DNA from: Oscillospiraceae bacterium
GTDB taxonomy: Bacteria > Bacillota > Clostridia > Oscillospirales > Acutalibacteraceae
Direction: 5' to 3'
NCBI GenBank assembly: GCA_902796535.1
Contig: CADBPL010000122.1
Coordinates: 1-18,635, forward strand
Length of the DNA stretch: 18,635 nucleotides
The notes under the pieces were generated by a model. The model searched no databases, was not told the origin of the DNA, and worked only from the letters and a program-made list of their open reading frames with translations. Positions 1 through 6,158 of the stretch are shown one piece after another (position 1 is the stretch's first letter; the number at the start of each line of letters is the position of its first letter). The position numbers were made by a program, and so were the translations under genes.

Positions 1-636
1 CCGGAGAAAGCCGCTGTAATCCGTCAGGTAGCAGTCTCCCGTATTCTTCACTCCTTCCTGATCGGATTCTCCGTTCGCGTCATATACGCCGACCGTGACA
101 AACCCCGCTGCCTTAGCCGTTTTCAAGGCATACAGCGAATCCTCAAAAACCAGCGTTTCACCCGGTTTGAGGCCCATGAATTCAGCCGCCGCATAATAAA
201 TATCCGCATGATGCTTGCTTGCGCCGATCTCGGCGCTCGTAAAAATCCGTTCCAGATATTCTGAAATGCCGTTCCTTGCCAGGGCTTTTTCCACATGAAG
301 CCGGGGGCTTGAAGTGGCCGCAGTCATTCTGATGCCCTTCGCCTTCAGCTCTTTCAAAAGCTCTTTCACACCGGGCTTAAGCCCGACCTCGTCATAATAA
401 AAGCGTTCCAGCATCCCGCTGATTCCTGCAAGGACTTCGCCTTGACTTTCTTCAAGCCCGTAGTGCTCTTTTAAATAGTCCGCGCCCTGCTCCATGCTCA
501 TGGAAAACAGGATATCTCCCAGCCCTTCTTCGGGTTCGACGCCCCGGCTTTGCAGGTATCTCGCGCCAAGATCCTTCCAGATCATCATGGAATCCAGCAA
601 AACGCCGTCTATGTCAAAAATAATTCCTTTTATCAT
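1..636 (-). CDS. HAD-superfamily phosphatase, beta-phosphoglucomutase-like (3' end outside window)
   Basis: The 212 codons visible read in frame from an ATG at 636 to the window edge, so only the last few residues are probably missing (relatives are about 215-225 aa). HAD motif I is FDIDG with nucleophile D8 and acid/base D10. Motif II is the T108-S109-S110 stretch, K141 fits motif III, and E165-D166 (FEDS) is motif IV. An alpha-helical cap lies between residues 15 and 85, as in the beta-PGM/GPP subfamily, so the expected activity is hydrolysis of a small phosphomonoester in the cytoplasm. The start codon overlaps the thiE stop (ATGA, 4 bp), so it is translationally coupled to thiamine genes and shares their riboswitch. 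By inference the substrate may be a thiamine intermediate or a damaged phosphate metabolite. The specific substrate cannot be read from the sequence. Confidence 0.9.
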   Translation of the reverse strand, partial: MIKGIIFDIDGVLLDSMMIWKDLGARYLQSRGVEPEEGLGDILFSMSMEQGADYLKEHYGLEESQGEVLAGISGMLERFYYDEVGLKPGVKELLKELKAKGIRMTAATSSPRLHVEKALARNGISEYLERIFTSAEIGASKHHADIYYAAAEFMGLKPGETLVFEDSLYALKTAKAAGFVTVGVYDANGESDQEGVKNTGDCYLTDYSGFLR

Positions 637-1277
637 GTCGGCTCTACCGTTTGCGCAACCGCTGTTTTCAGCTCCTGCGCCGCCTTTTTGATATCTTTCC
701 GGGCGAAGATCGCGCTGATCACCGCAACGCCGCAGATGCCGCTGCCCGCCAGCTCCTTCACGTTTTCGCAGCTTATTCCGCCGATCGCGACCACCGGTAT
801 CGAAACGGCCTCACAGATCGCTTTCAGCGTGTCAAAGGGAACGTCTACGGCGTCATCTTTTGAACCGGTGGGAAACACCGCGCCCACGCCCAGATAATCC
901 GCCCCCCGTTTTTCTGCGAGGATCGCTTCTTCAACAGTGCCGGCGGATACGCCGATTATTTTATCCGGCCCCAGTTTGGCGCGAACGTCGCCCGCCTCCC
1001 TGTCGCTTTGCCCGACGTGTACGCCGTCCGCATTCATTTTGATCGCAATGTCCACATTATCGTTGATTACAAACGGAACGCCGTATTCCCGGCACAGCTG
1101 CTGAAGCTCTTTCGCCTCCTGCAGAAAGGTTTCGTCATCCAGCGTTTTTTCTCTGAGCTGAACAAAGGTCGCTCCGCCGTCCAGGCTCTCTTTGACGACC
1201 TCGCGCAGCGTTCTTCCGTTTAGCCAGTGCCTGTCGGTCACCGCATACAAAAGAAGATTCTTCTTATCGCACTTCAT
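633..1277 (-). CDS. thiE: Thiamine-phosphate synthase ThiE
   Basis: This enzyme joins HMP-pyrophosphate and hydroxyethylthiazole phosphate to give thiamine monophosphate in the cytoplasm. The 214-aa length is normal for the family. The TIM-barrel signature motifs are present in order: QLREK (40-44), the NDN diphosphate/Mg site (72-74), DGVHVGQ (84-90), GAVFPTGSKDDA (132-143, the thiazole-phosphate loop), AIGGI (164-168) and VAVISAIF near the C-terminus. The ATG at 1277 follows an AGGGGGCAAGGT stretch that can act as ribosome binding site and lies 14 bp inside the end of thiM, so translation is coupled. It is the second gene of the riboswitch-controlled thiM-thiE-HAD operon. No internal defect is visible. 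Identification is firm, although TenI-like paralogues exist; the complete motif set favours true ThiE. Confidence 0.96.
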   Translation of the reverse strand: MKCDKKNLLLYAVTDRHWLNGRTLREVVKESLDGGATFVQLREKTLDDETFLQEAKELQQLCREYGVPFVINDNVDIAIKMNADGVHVGQSDREAGDVRAKLGPDKIIGVSAGTVEEAILAEKRGADYLGVGAVFPTGSKDDAVDVPFDTLKAICEAVSIPVVAIGGISCENVKELAGSGICGVAVISAIFARKDIKKAAQELKTAVAQTVEPT

Positions 1278-2085
1278 ACCTTGCCCCCTGATCCAGCGCA
1301 GCCTTGTCCATGTGGTAAATCGCGTCGATGATCCGATTGCGATAGGTGGAATTTCCGTCCTCCGGTTTCATATTGTTCCAGCCGATCTCGCCGGCCAGCC
1401 CCATGGCGCACACCGCAGCCGCCGCGCCCTCCAAAAGGTGATCGGGGTTGGCAGTCAGAAACGCCGTCATCATGCCGGAAAGCTGACAGCCCGTTCCCGT
1501 GATCCGCCCCATTTCCGGGCGTCCGTTTCTGATCACATAGCATTTTTCACCGTCACTGACCAGATCGATCGCGCCGGTGACCGCCACGATGGCGCCGGTT
1601 TTCCGGGCAAAGCCTTTGATAAACGCGATCGCGGCGTCAAGGGTTTGTTCTGTTACAGCGTCTGCAAGGTCCGCATCCACACCCTTGGTCGTTCCGCTGC
1701 CCAAAGCCAATGTTTTGATCTCGGATATATTCCCTCTTATCGCCGTAAACCGAATTTCTTCCATCAGCTTGACCGCCGTGTCGGTACGAAGCGCCGAAGC
1801 GCCTGCTCCAACAGGGTCAAGCAGCACCGCATGATTCAATTCGTTTGCCTTCCTGCCGGCCAGGAACATTCCTTTGATACTGCTTTGATTCAGGGTTCCG
1901 ATATTGATATTCAGCCCCCCGCAAACGGCCGTAATGTCCTCCACATCCTCCGGCTCGTCTGACATAATGGGGCTCCCCCCGCAAGCCAGCAGCACATTTG
2001 CCACGTCGTTCACCGTCACATAATTCGTAATATTATGCACCAACGGCGCCTTGCTGCGAACATTCTCCAGACAATCTCCCAACAT
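1264..2085 (-). CDS. thiM: Hydroxyethylthiazole kinase ThiM
   Basis: ThiM phosphorylates salvaged 4-methyl-5-(2-hydroxyethyl)thiazole to give the thiazole phosphate used by ThiE. The 273-aa protein has the ribokinase-like ThiM motifs: VHNITNYV near residue 16, CGGSPIM (35-41), LDPVGAGA (89-96), RGN (118-120), VTGAIDLVSD (169-178) and the phosphate-binding GTGCQLS with C200, equivalent to the conserved active-site cysteine of the Bacillus enzyme. The ATG at 2085 is set by an AAGGAGG at 2094-2100, 8 nt upstream. It is the first gene after the TPP riboswitch and its terminator. No thiazole or HMP biosynthesis genes (thiG, thiH, thiS, thiC) appear in the window, so this operon looks like a salvage unit. 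Confidence 0.97.
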   Translation of the reverse strand: MLGDCLENVRSKAPLVHNITNYVTVNDVANVLLACGGSPIMSDEPEDVEDITAVCGGLNINIGTLNQSSIKGMFLAGRKANELNHAVLLDPVGAGASALRTDTAVKLMEEIRFTAIRGNISEIKTLALGSGTTKGVDADLADAVTEQTLDAAIAFIKGFARKTGAIVAVTGAIDLVSDGEKCYVIRNGRPEMGRITGTGCQLSGMMTAFLTANPDHLLEGAAAAVCAMGLAGEIGWNNMKPEDGNSTYRNRIIDAIYHMDKAALDQGARYEVR

Positions 2086-2121
2086 CGTTGTTTCCTCCTT
2101 GTTATTGAAAAATTTGGTTTT

Positions 2122-2162
2122 AAAAGAATAAGCAGATATACCGACTTGCGATATACCCGCTT
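2122..2162 (-). terminator. Riboswitch-controlled intrinsic terminator before thiM
   Basis: On the minus strand, AAGCGGGTATA (2162-2152) can pair with TATATCTGCTT (2140-2130) as an 11-bp stem with two G-U pairs, followed by ATTCTTTT. It sits between the TPP aptamer and the thiM ribosome binding site, as expected for an expression platform. The preceding GCTTGA can pair with TTAAGC, which would take the 5' arm of the terminator and act as an anti-terminator; this last step is inference. Confidence 0.65.
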
Positions 2163-2188
2163 AACTGCTGACTCATCAAGCAATAATA

Positions 2189-2267
2189 TCCCTACGTTGG
2201 CATTATCCAAATCAGGTTCAAGGGTCCAGAATATGATCCTGTTCTCAGCCTGTCACACAAGCTCCCC
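2189..2267 (-). promoter_or_regulatory. TPP riboswitch (THI element) aptamer
   Basis: The minus strand carries the conserved THI-box segments in order: GGGGAGC, GGCTGAGA, GACCC, TGAACCTGAT, TGGATAATGCCA and CGTAGGGA. These are the pyrimidine- and pyrophosphate-binding arms of the TPP aptamer. It lies in the leader between the thi promoter and thiM, so high TPP is expected to lower expression of thiM-thiE-HAD, by termination at 2122-2162. Confidence 0.97.
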
Positions 2268-2308
2268 GTTTTTACCATATGAACTGCGCGAACACAGCTT
2301 TTTTATGC

Positions 2309-2337
2309 ATTATAATCCACCTGCACCGTAAAGTCAA
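2309..2337 (-). promoter_or_regulatory. Promoter of the thi operon
   Basis: The minus strand reads TTGACT (2337-2332), a 17-nt spacer, and a perfect TATAAT (2314-2309). It lies about 40 nt upstream of the TPP aptamer, giving a predicted transcript start near 2302. It stands back-to-back with the plus-strand promoter at 2363. Confidence 0.85.
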
Positions 2338-2362
2338 CAGAAAGTTTTCTGCCGTTTACGGA

Positions 2363-2391
2363 TTGACAAAACAAATGACGTTTGATAGGAT
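2363..2391 (+). promoter_or_regulatory. Promoter of the 2439-6039 operon
   Basis: A perfect TTGACA (2363-2368), 17-nt spacer and TAGGAT (2386-2391, 4 of 6 consensus bases) precede the beta-helix gene. The predicted start is near 2398, leaving a leader of about 40 nt. No terminator or riboswitch is visible in the leader. Confidence 0.65.
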
Positions 2392-2438
2392 AAAAAGAAA
2401 AAACCGAAGCAAATCAGGAAGACGGAAAGGAACTTGAA

Positions 2439-4334
2439 ATGAAACTTTTAAAACAGATCTTGACCCTGCTTTGTTGCATCGCGCTGATCGCAAGCCCCGT
2501 TGTGTATCTGGCGATCAAGCCGGCGCCGCTGCCGGCCAAACGCGAGGTGCTCATCGAGCCTGCTCCGGCGGCAAACAAGCTGCGCGTTGCCCTGGCGGTG
2601 GACGGCGTTGGCGGCAGCAGATTCTACATTCAATCGCCGCGCAGGCAGGCGCTGCAGACCGTGCCTGTTTCTCAATTCGGCGCCGACCCCGGCAACAAAG
2701 ACAACACCGATGCGCTCAACAGCGCGTTTGCTTACTGCAGCGATCACCCCGGCACGCACCTGCTTTTTGGCAAGGGCGTTTACTACGTGTCGGAAAAGCT
2801 GCTGCTGCAAAACATCAAAGACGCCTGCATCGACGGCAACGGCGCCAAAATCCTGTATGACACCCGAGGCAGTCTGTTCACGCTTCGACACTGCGAATGC
2901 GTGGAAGTACGCGGCCTGACGTTCGACTGGGATTGGGACAAGCTGCCCCTGGGCACCATCGCCCGCGCCGAAGCCGTAAAAGGCGAAAAGAACACGCTCG
3001 ACTTTGTGTTTGACGACCCCGCTTTTGCCCGGGAAGAAATGCTGTATGCAGTCAGTCAGGCCGAATATGAGACCCGCACCTACGGCGCAAAGGGGCGCTA
3101 TATCGAAAGCTACGACGGGCAGAACCCCGACGTGGTCAAGCAGGTGAGCAAGGTCGGCGACAAAACCCTGCGCGTGGTTCACAACGGCTCGTGGTCGCAT
3201 TTTGCGGGGAACTCGTTCATCCTGCGCAGCACGGCCTACGGCGGGTCGCTCATCGACATTTATGAACAGTGCCGCGACATTACGCTGGACGGGCTGAAGC
3301 TCTACGGCGGCACCGGGATGGGCATTATCGTCGGCGAAAAGACCTCGCATTTTGCCTTGAAGAACATCTTCATCGGCCCCGACCCGGAACACGCTGACAC
3401 GCGCTGCATCTCGCTGGACGCCGACGCCGTTCACATCAACGATTCTGACGGCTGCTTCCTGATCGAAAACTGTGATTTCAGCCGTCAGGGCGACGACGAC
3501 GTGAACATCAACAGCGGCATCGGGCTTGTCAACAGCGTGGATAACAGCAGAACCCTCACCTTTGAGGCGGACGGCTCCATGAACGTGGACGCCGGCGACA
3601 CCGTGGTATTCCGAAACAAACGCTTTGATCTGATGGATCTCACCGCCGTGGTGAAAAGCTGTGAAAGGCTGGACAACGGACAGCGGCAGGTCATCTTCAC
3701 CGAAGATCTGCCCAAGAGCGTCAAAAAGGGCTGCTTCCTGTTCAACCGCGACAACACGGGCGGCAACTACGTCATTCGCAACAACTATTTTCACGAACAC
3801 CGCGCCAGAAGCCTGCTGCTGCAAACCTCGGACGGGCTGGTGGAAAACAACACGTTCAGCAAAATGACCCACAACGCCATCAAGATCATTATGGATATCA
3901 ACGGCGTGTGGCACGAGGGAACGGGCGCGGACAACATTGTCGTTCGCAACAACAAATTCATCGAATGCTCCGTCATCGGCACCGAGGTCATCGAGGTCGG
4001 CACCCACCTGCTGGACAAGAGCAACCATTCCAACGCCTTCACCAACATCCGCATTGAAAACAACGAGTTCACCGGCCTTTGCGGCAACCTCATGGTGGTC
4101 AACAACGTCAACAACTATACTTTTGCCAACAACAAAATCACGCTGGGCAGCGCGTTCCGGCATGATGTGGGGCAGGGCCGCTCCTATTACCTGACCGACT
4201 GCGTCAACGTGAAGCTGTTCGGCAACACCTACACCGACGCGGCGCCGCTCACACGCGTGGCGCGCAGCAACAACCCCGCAGTGTGGCTGCGTGTGAATGC
4301 CGCCGCCCTGCGCGGAAAGGAGGAAGCGAAATGA
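2439..4334 (+). CDS. Membrane-anchored/secreted right-handed beta-helix protein, GH110 alpha-galactosidase-like
   Basis: The 631-aa protein starts with a hydrophobic segment (about residues 4-26) that serves as an uncleaved anchor or signal peptide; there is no lipobox. Next is VSQFGADPGNKDNTDA (77-92), the usual N-terminal motif of pectate-lyase-3-type beta-helices. Repeated beta-helix rungs follow, with many IENN and VRNN turns up to about residue 600. The segments DADAVHINDSDG (327-338) and QGDDDVNINS (350-359) match the pattern around the paired catalytic aspartates of GH110 exo-alpha-1,3-galactosidases, with D352-D354 as candidates. By family knowledge this suggests release of terminal alpha-galactose outside the cell; the assignment was made by eye. 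The ATG follows AAAGGAA. The stop overlaps the next start (ATGA). It could also be another glycan-binding or glycan-cleaving beta-helix enzyme. Confidence 0.75.
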   Translation: MKLLKQILTLLCCIALIASPVVYLAIKPAPLPAKREVLIEPAPAANKLRVALAVDGVGGSRFYIQSPRRQALQTVPVSQFGADPGNKDNTDALNSAFAYCSDHPGTHLLFGKGVYYVSEKLLLQNIKDACIDGNGAKILYDTRGSLFTLRHCECVEVRGLTFDWDWDKLPLGTIARAEAVKGEKNTLDFVFDDPAFAREEMLYAVSQAEYETRTYGAKGRYIESYDGQNPDVVKQVSKVGDKTLRVVHNGSWSHFAGNSFILRSTAYGGSLIDIYEQCRDITLDGLKLYGGTGMGIIVGEKTSHFALKNIFIGPDPEHADTRCISLDADAVHINDSDGCFLIENCDFSRQGDDDVNINSGIGLVNSVDNSRTLTFEADGSMNVDAGDTVVFRNKRFDLMDLTAVVKSCERLDNGQRQVIFTEDLPKSVKKGCFLFNRDNTGGNYVIRNNYFHEHRARSLLLQTSDGLVENNTFSKMTHNAIKIIMDINGVWHEGTGADNIVVRNNKFIECSVIGTEVIEVGTHLLDKSNHSNAFTNIRIENNEFTGLCGNLMVVNNVNNYTFANNKITLGSAFRHDVGQGRSYYLTDCVNVKLFGNTYTDAAPLTRVARSNNPAVWLRVNAAALRGKEEAK

Positions 4335-4825
4335 AAACCGTCAAAAAGCTGCTGTTCCCCGCGCTGCTGATCTTTTCCTGCATCGCTGTCCACTTCTGGC
4401 AGCACGCCATTGCCAGCCTGCCCTATCTGCCCAAAAACGGGATCCTGCCGCTGAGCATCCTGACCCCCGGCCTGCTGGTTCTGACCTTTTTGACAACGTT
4501 CGTGCTGCTCAAGCAGAGCCAAACCCCCAAACCGGTTTCGCGTTCCTTCCTCAGCACGGCCGCTTTTCTGGCCATCTATCTGGTGACCGGCGTCTATTTT
4601 CTCAGCTTCCTCACCTATCGCTTTGCCGCCGTGCTGCCCGTGCTCGTGCTGCCCGACTGGCCGACCGGGATCATGACCATGCTCATCACCGCGCTGTGCG
4701 TGCTGCATTTGAGCGGGCTGCTGATCTGCCGGTTTGTCAAGCAAAAGGCAACCGCCGGCCAAATTGTTCCGGCGGCGATCGGCTGGGTCTGCCTGAACGC
4801 CTGCCTGTTCCTGATCACGACCTGA
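4331..4825 (+). CDS. Small multi-pass membrane protein, function unknown
   Basis: I do not recognise a family. The 164-aa protein is dominated by hydrophobic stretches at about residues 7-27, 38-60, 74-97, 106-135 and 144-163, which suggests four to five membrane passes with short Lys/Arg-rich loops such as CRFVKQKA. The start is the ATG at 4331, chosen because AGGAGG stands 7 nt upstream and because the ATG overlaps the preceding stop by 4 bp. A longer in-frame reading from 4283 lacks a ribosome binding site and would overlap the upstream gene more. The tight coupling implies a job linked to the beta-helix enzyme upstream or the phosphatase lipoprotein downstream, but no catalytic motif is visible. 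Confidence 0.8.
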   Translation: MKTVKKLLFPALLIFSCIAVHFWQHAIASLPYLPKNGILPLSILTPGLLVLTFLTTFVLLKQSQTPKPVSRSFLSTAAFLAIYLVTGVYFLSFLTYRFAAVLPVLVLPDWPTGIMTMLITALCVLHLSGLLICRFVKQKATAGQIVPAAIGWVCLNACLFLITT

Positions 4826-4845
4826 AAAATCAGTATAAAGAAAGG

Positions 4846-6039
4846 ATGATTCGACACAAAAAAAGAACCCCTGCCCTGCTGCTGGCCGCTCTGATGCTGG
4901 CGCTGAGCCTTGCGGGATGCGCAAAAAAGCCGGCGGATACGGCCGAAAAGGCGGCGCCTTCGCAGACTGCGGCCGCTCAAACGGCGTCCGCGCCGGGCGC
5001 AACCGTTGAGACCGGCGTCGTAAAAGAAACGGAATTTGAAAACATTTATATCGACGGCATGACCATTGAGGAGTTCAACGCCCGCGGCTTTGCGTTCGGC
5101 GACAGCCTGAACATCCGCTTTGACAACGGCCAGACGCTGGAAGACGTGCCCTATTATTCCGGCTACTACACGCCGGTCGGGGCGCTGCTTGCCTGCGGCT
5201 ACCCGAGTTATCCGCACGTGGTGATCGCCCGTAATTACGGCCAATCCACCTGGGACGAGTTCGGCATGACGGACGCATCCAAAGTCACGGTCACGCTCAA
5301 CGAAAAAGGCAAATATCTCGCCATCGAGGAGCTTTACACGCTGAGCTATTCCAACGAACGGAAGGACTTTGATTCGGACGTGACCTTTGCGAATTTCCGC
5401 GCAGTCAAGGGCGGCAAGCTGAAGGCGGAATCGTTTTTCCGCAGCGCGTCCCCCTGCGACGACAGGCTCAACCGCGCGGCGTGCGCGAACCGGCTTGCCG
5501 AACAGGCCGGCATCCGCTTCGTCATCAATCTTTCCGACAGTGAAAGCTCTTATCGGGAGCTCACCGCACAGCCGGGCTTTCAGTCGGCGTATTATGACGG
5601 GCTGGTTCAGGCCGGCAACGTGCAGCTGCTGGGTCTGAACGCCAACTATCGCGCCGACGCGTTTGCCAAAACGCTCTCCGAGGCCTTTTTGGCCATGACG
5701 GAGCACGACGCGCCCGTGCTCATCCACTGTGTGGAGGGCAAGGACCGAACCGGCTTTGCCTGCGCGCTGCTGCTGGCGCTGGCCGACGCCACCGCGCAGG
5801 AGATCGTTGATGATTACATGATCACTTATGCGAATTATTACGGGATCACCCCGGAAAGCAAGCCCGAAAAATACGAGGCGATCCTCGGCAACGTCCGTGA
5901 TTTTCTCTACTGCCTGTGTGACGCGCCGGAGGGCACGCCGCTTGACAGCCTGCCGCTGAAGGCGGGCGCGGAAAACTACCTGCGCCGCGGCGGGCTCAGC
6001 GACGCGCAGATCAGCGCAGTGGAACAGTATATCGTGTAA
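4846..6039 (+). CDS. Lipoprotein with tyrosine/lipid phosphatase domain (Y_phosphatase3 type)
   Basis: The 397-aa protein has a lipoprotein signal peptide ending in LAGC (lipidated C25), then an Ala/Thr-rich linker to about residue 60, so it is expected on the outer face of the membrane. Residues 65-185 form a separate domain (GDSLNIRF, DVPYYSGYY, KYLAI, FANFR) that resembles modules found in clostridial phosphatases. From about 186 comes a PTP fold: FRSASP, then the signature HCVEGKDRTG with nucleophile C295 and R301, matching the C-x5-R loop of the Y_phosphatase3 family that includes Listeria LipA. Substrates in that family are phosphotyrosine and phosphoinositides. The start follows AAAGAAAGG with unusually short spacing; no better start exists before the signal peptide. 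It is 20 nt downstream of the membrane protein gene, in the same operon. Confidence 0.9.
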   Translation: MIRHKKRTPALLLAALMLALSLAGCAKKPADTAEKAAPSQTAAAQTASAPGATVETGVVKETEFENIYIDGMTIEEFNARGFAFGDSLNIRFDNGQTLEDVPYYSGYYTPVGALLACGYPSYPHVVIARNYGQSTWDEFGMTDASKVTVTLNEKGKYLAIEELYTLSYSNERKDFDSDVTFANFRAVKGGKLKAESFFRSASPCDDRLNRAACANRLAEQAGIRFVINLSDSESSYRELTAQPGFQSAYYDGLVQAGNVQLLGLNANYRADAFAKTLSEAFLAMTEHDAPVLIHCVEGKDRTGFACALLLALADATAQEIVDDYMITYANYYGITPESKPEKYEAILGNVRDFLYCLCDAPEGTPLDSLPLKAGAENYLRRGGLSDAQISAVEQYIV

Positions 6040-6053
6040 CCGTTTCACAAGAA

Positions 6054-6101
6054 AAAGCAACACCGCATCATTCAAGTGTGCGAATGGTGCGGTGTTGCTT
6101 T
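6054..6101 (-). terminator. Intrinsic terminator for the minus-strand CotH gene
   Basis: A 20-bp stem (one G-U/T-G position) with an 8-nt loop. Reading the minus strand, the stem ends in GTGTTGCTTT and runs into TTTTTCTTG, so the U-tract serves transcripts arriving from the gene ending at 6159. No T-run follows the stem on the plus strand. Confidence 0.8.
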
Positions 6102-6145
6102 AAGGCAATACCGATCCTTCGCGGAGCGGTATTGCCTTGTTTTTT
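6102..6145 (+). terminator. Intrinsic terminator for the plus-strand phosphatase operon
   Basis: AAGGCAATACCG (6102-6113) pairs perfectly with CGGTATTGCCTT (6127-6138), followed by G and six Ts. It abuts the minus-strand terminator hairpin and is oriented for the operon ending at 6039. Confidence 0.88.
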
Positions 6146-6158
6146 GTTTCTATTCGTC

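Noticed and set aside
2448..4163. A 571-codon open frame on the minus strand opposite the beta-helix gene
   Set aside because: Same shadow effect; the plus-strand gene has a signal segment, beta-helix motifs, promoter and ribosome binding site.
5701..5775. PTP-like phytase identity for the phosphatase
   Set aside because: The loop HCVEGKDRTG has the GKDRTG form of the Y_phosphatase3 family rather than the typical HCEAGVGRT of PTP-like phytases.
4615..6075. A 486-codon open frame on the minus strand opposite the phosphatase lipoprotein
   Set aside because: Low-complexity Arg/Gln/Val-rich translation with no motif, and it starts inside the terminator hairpin region.
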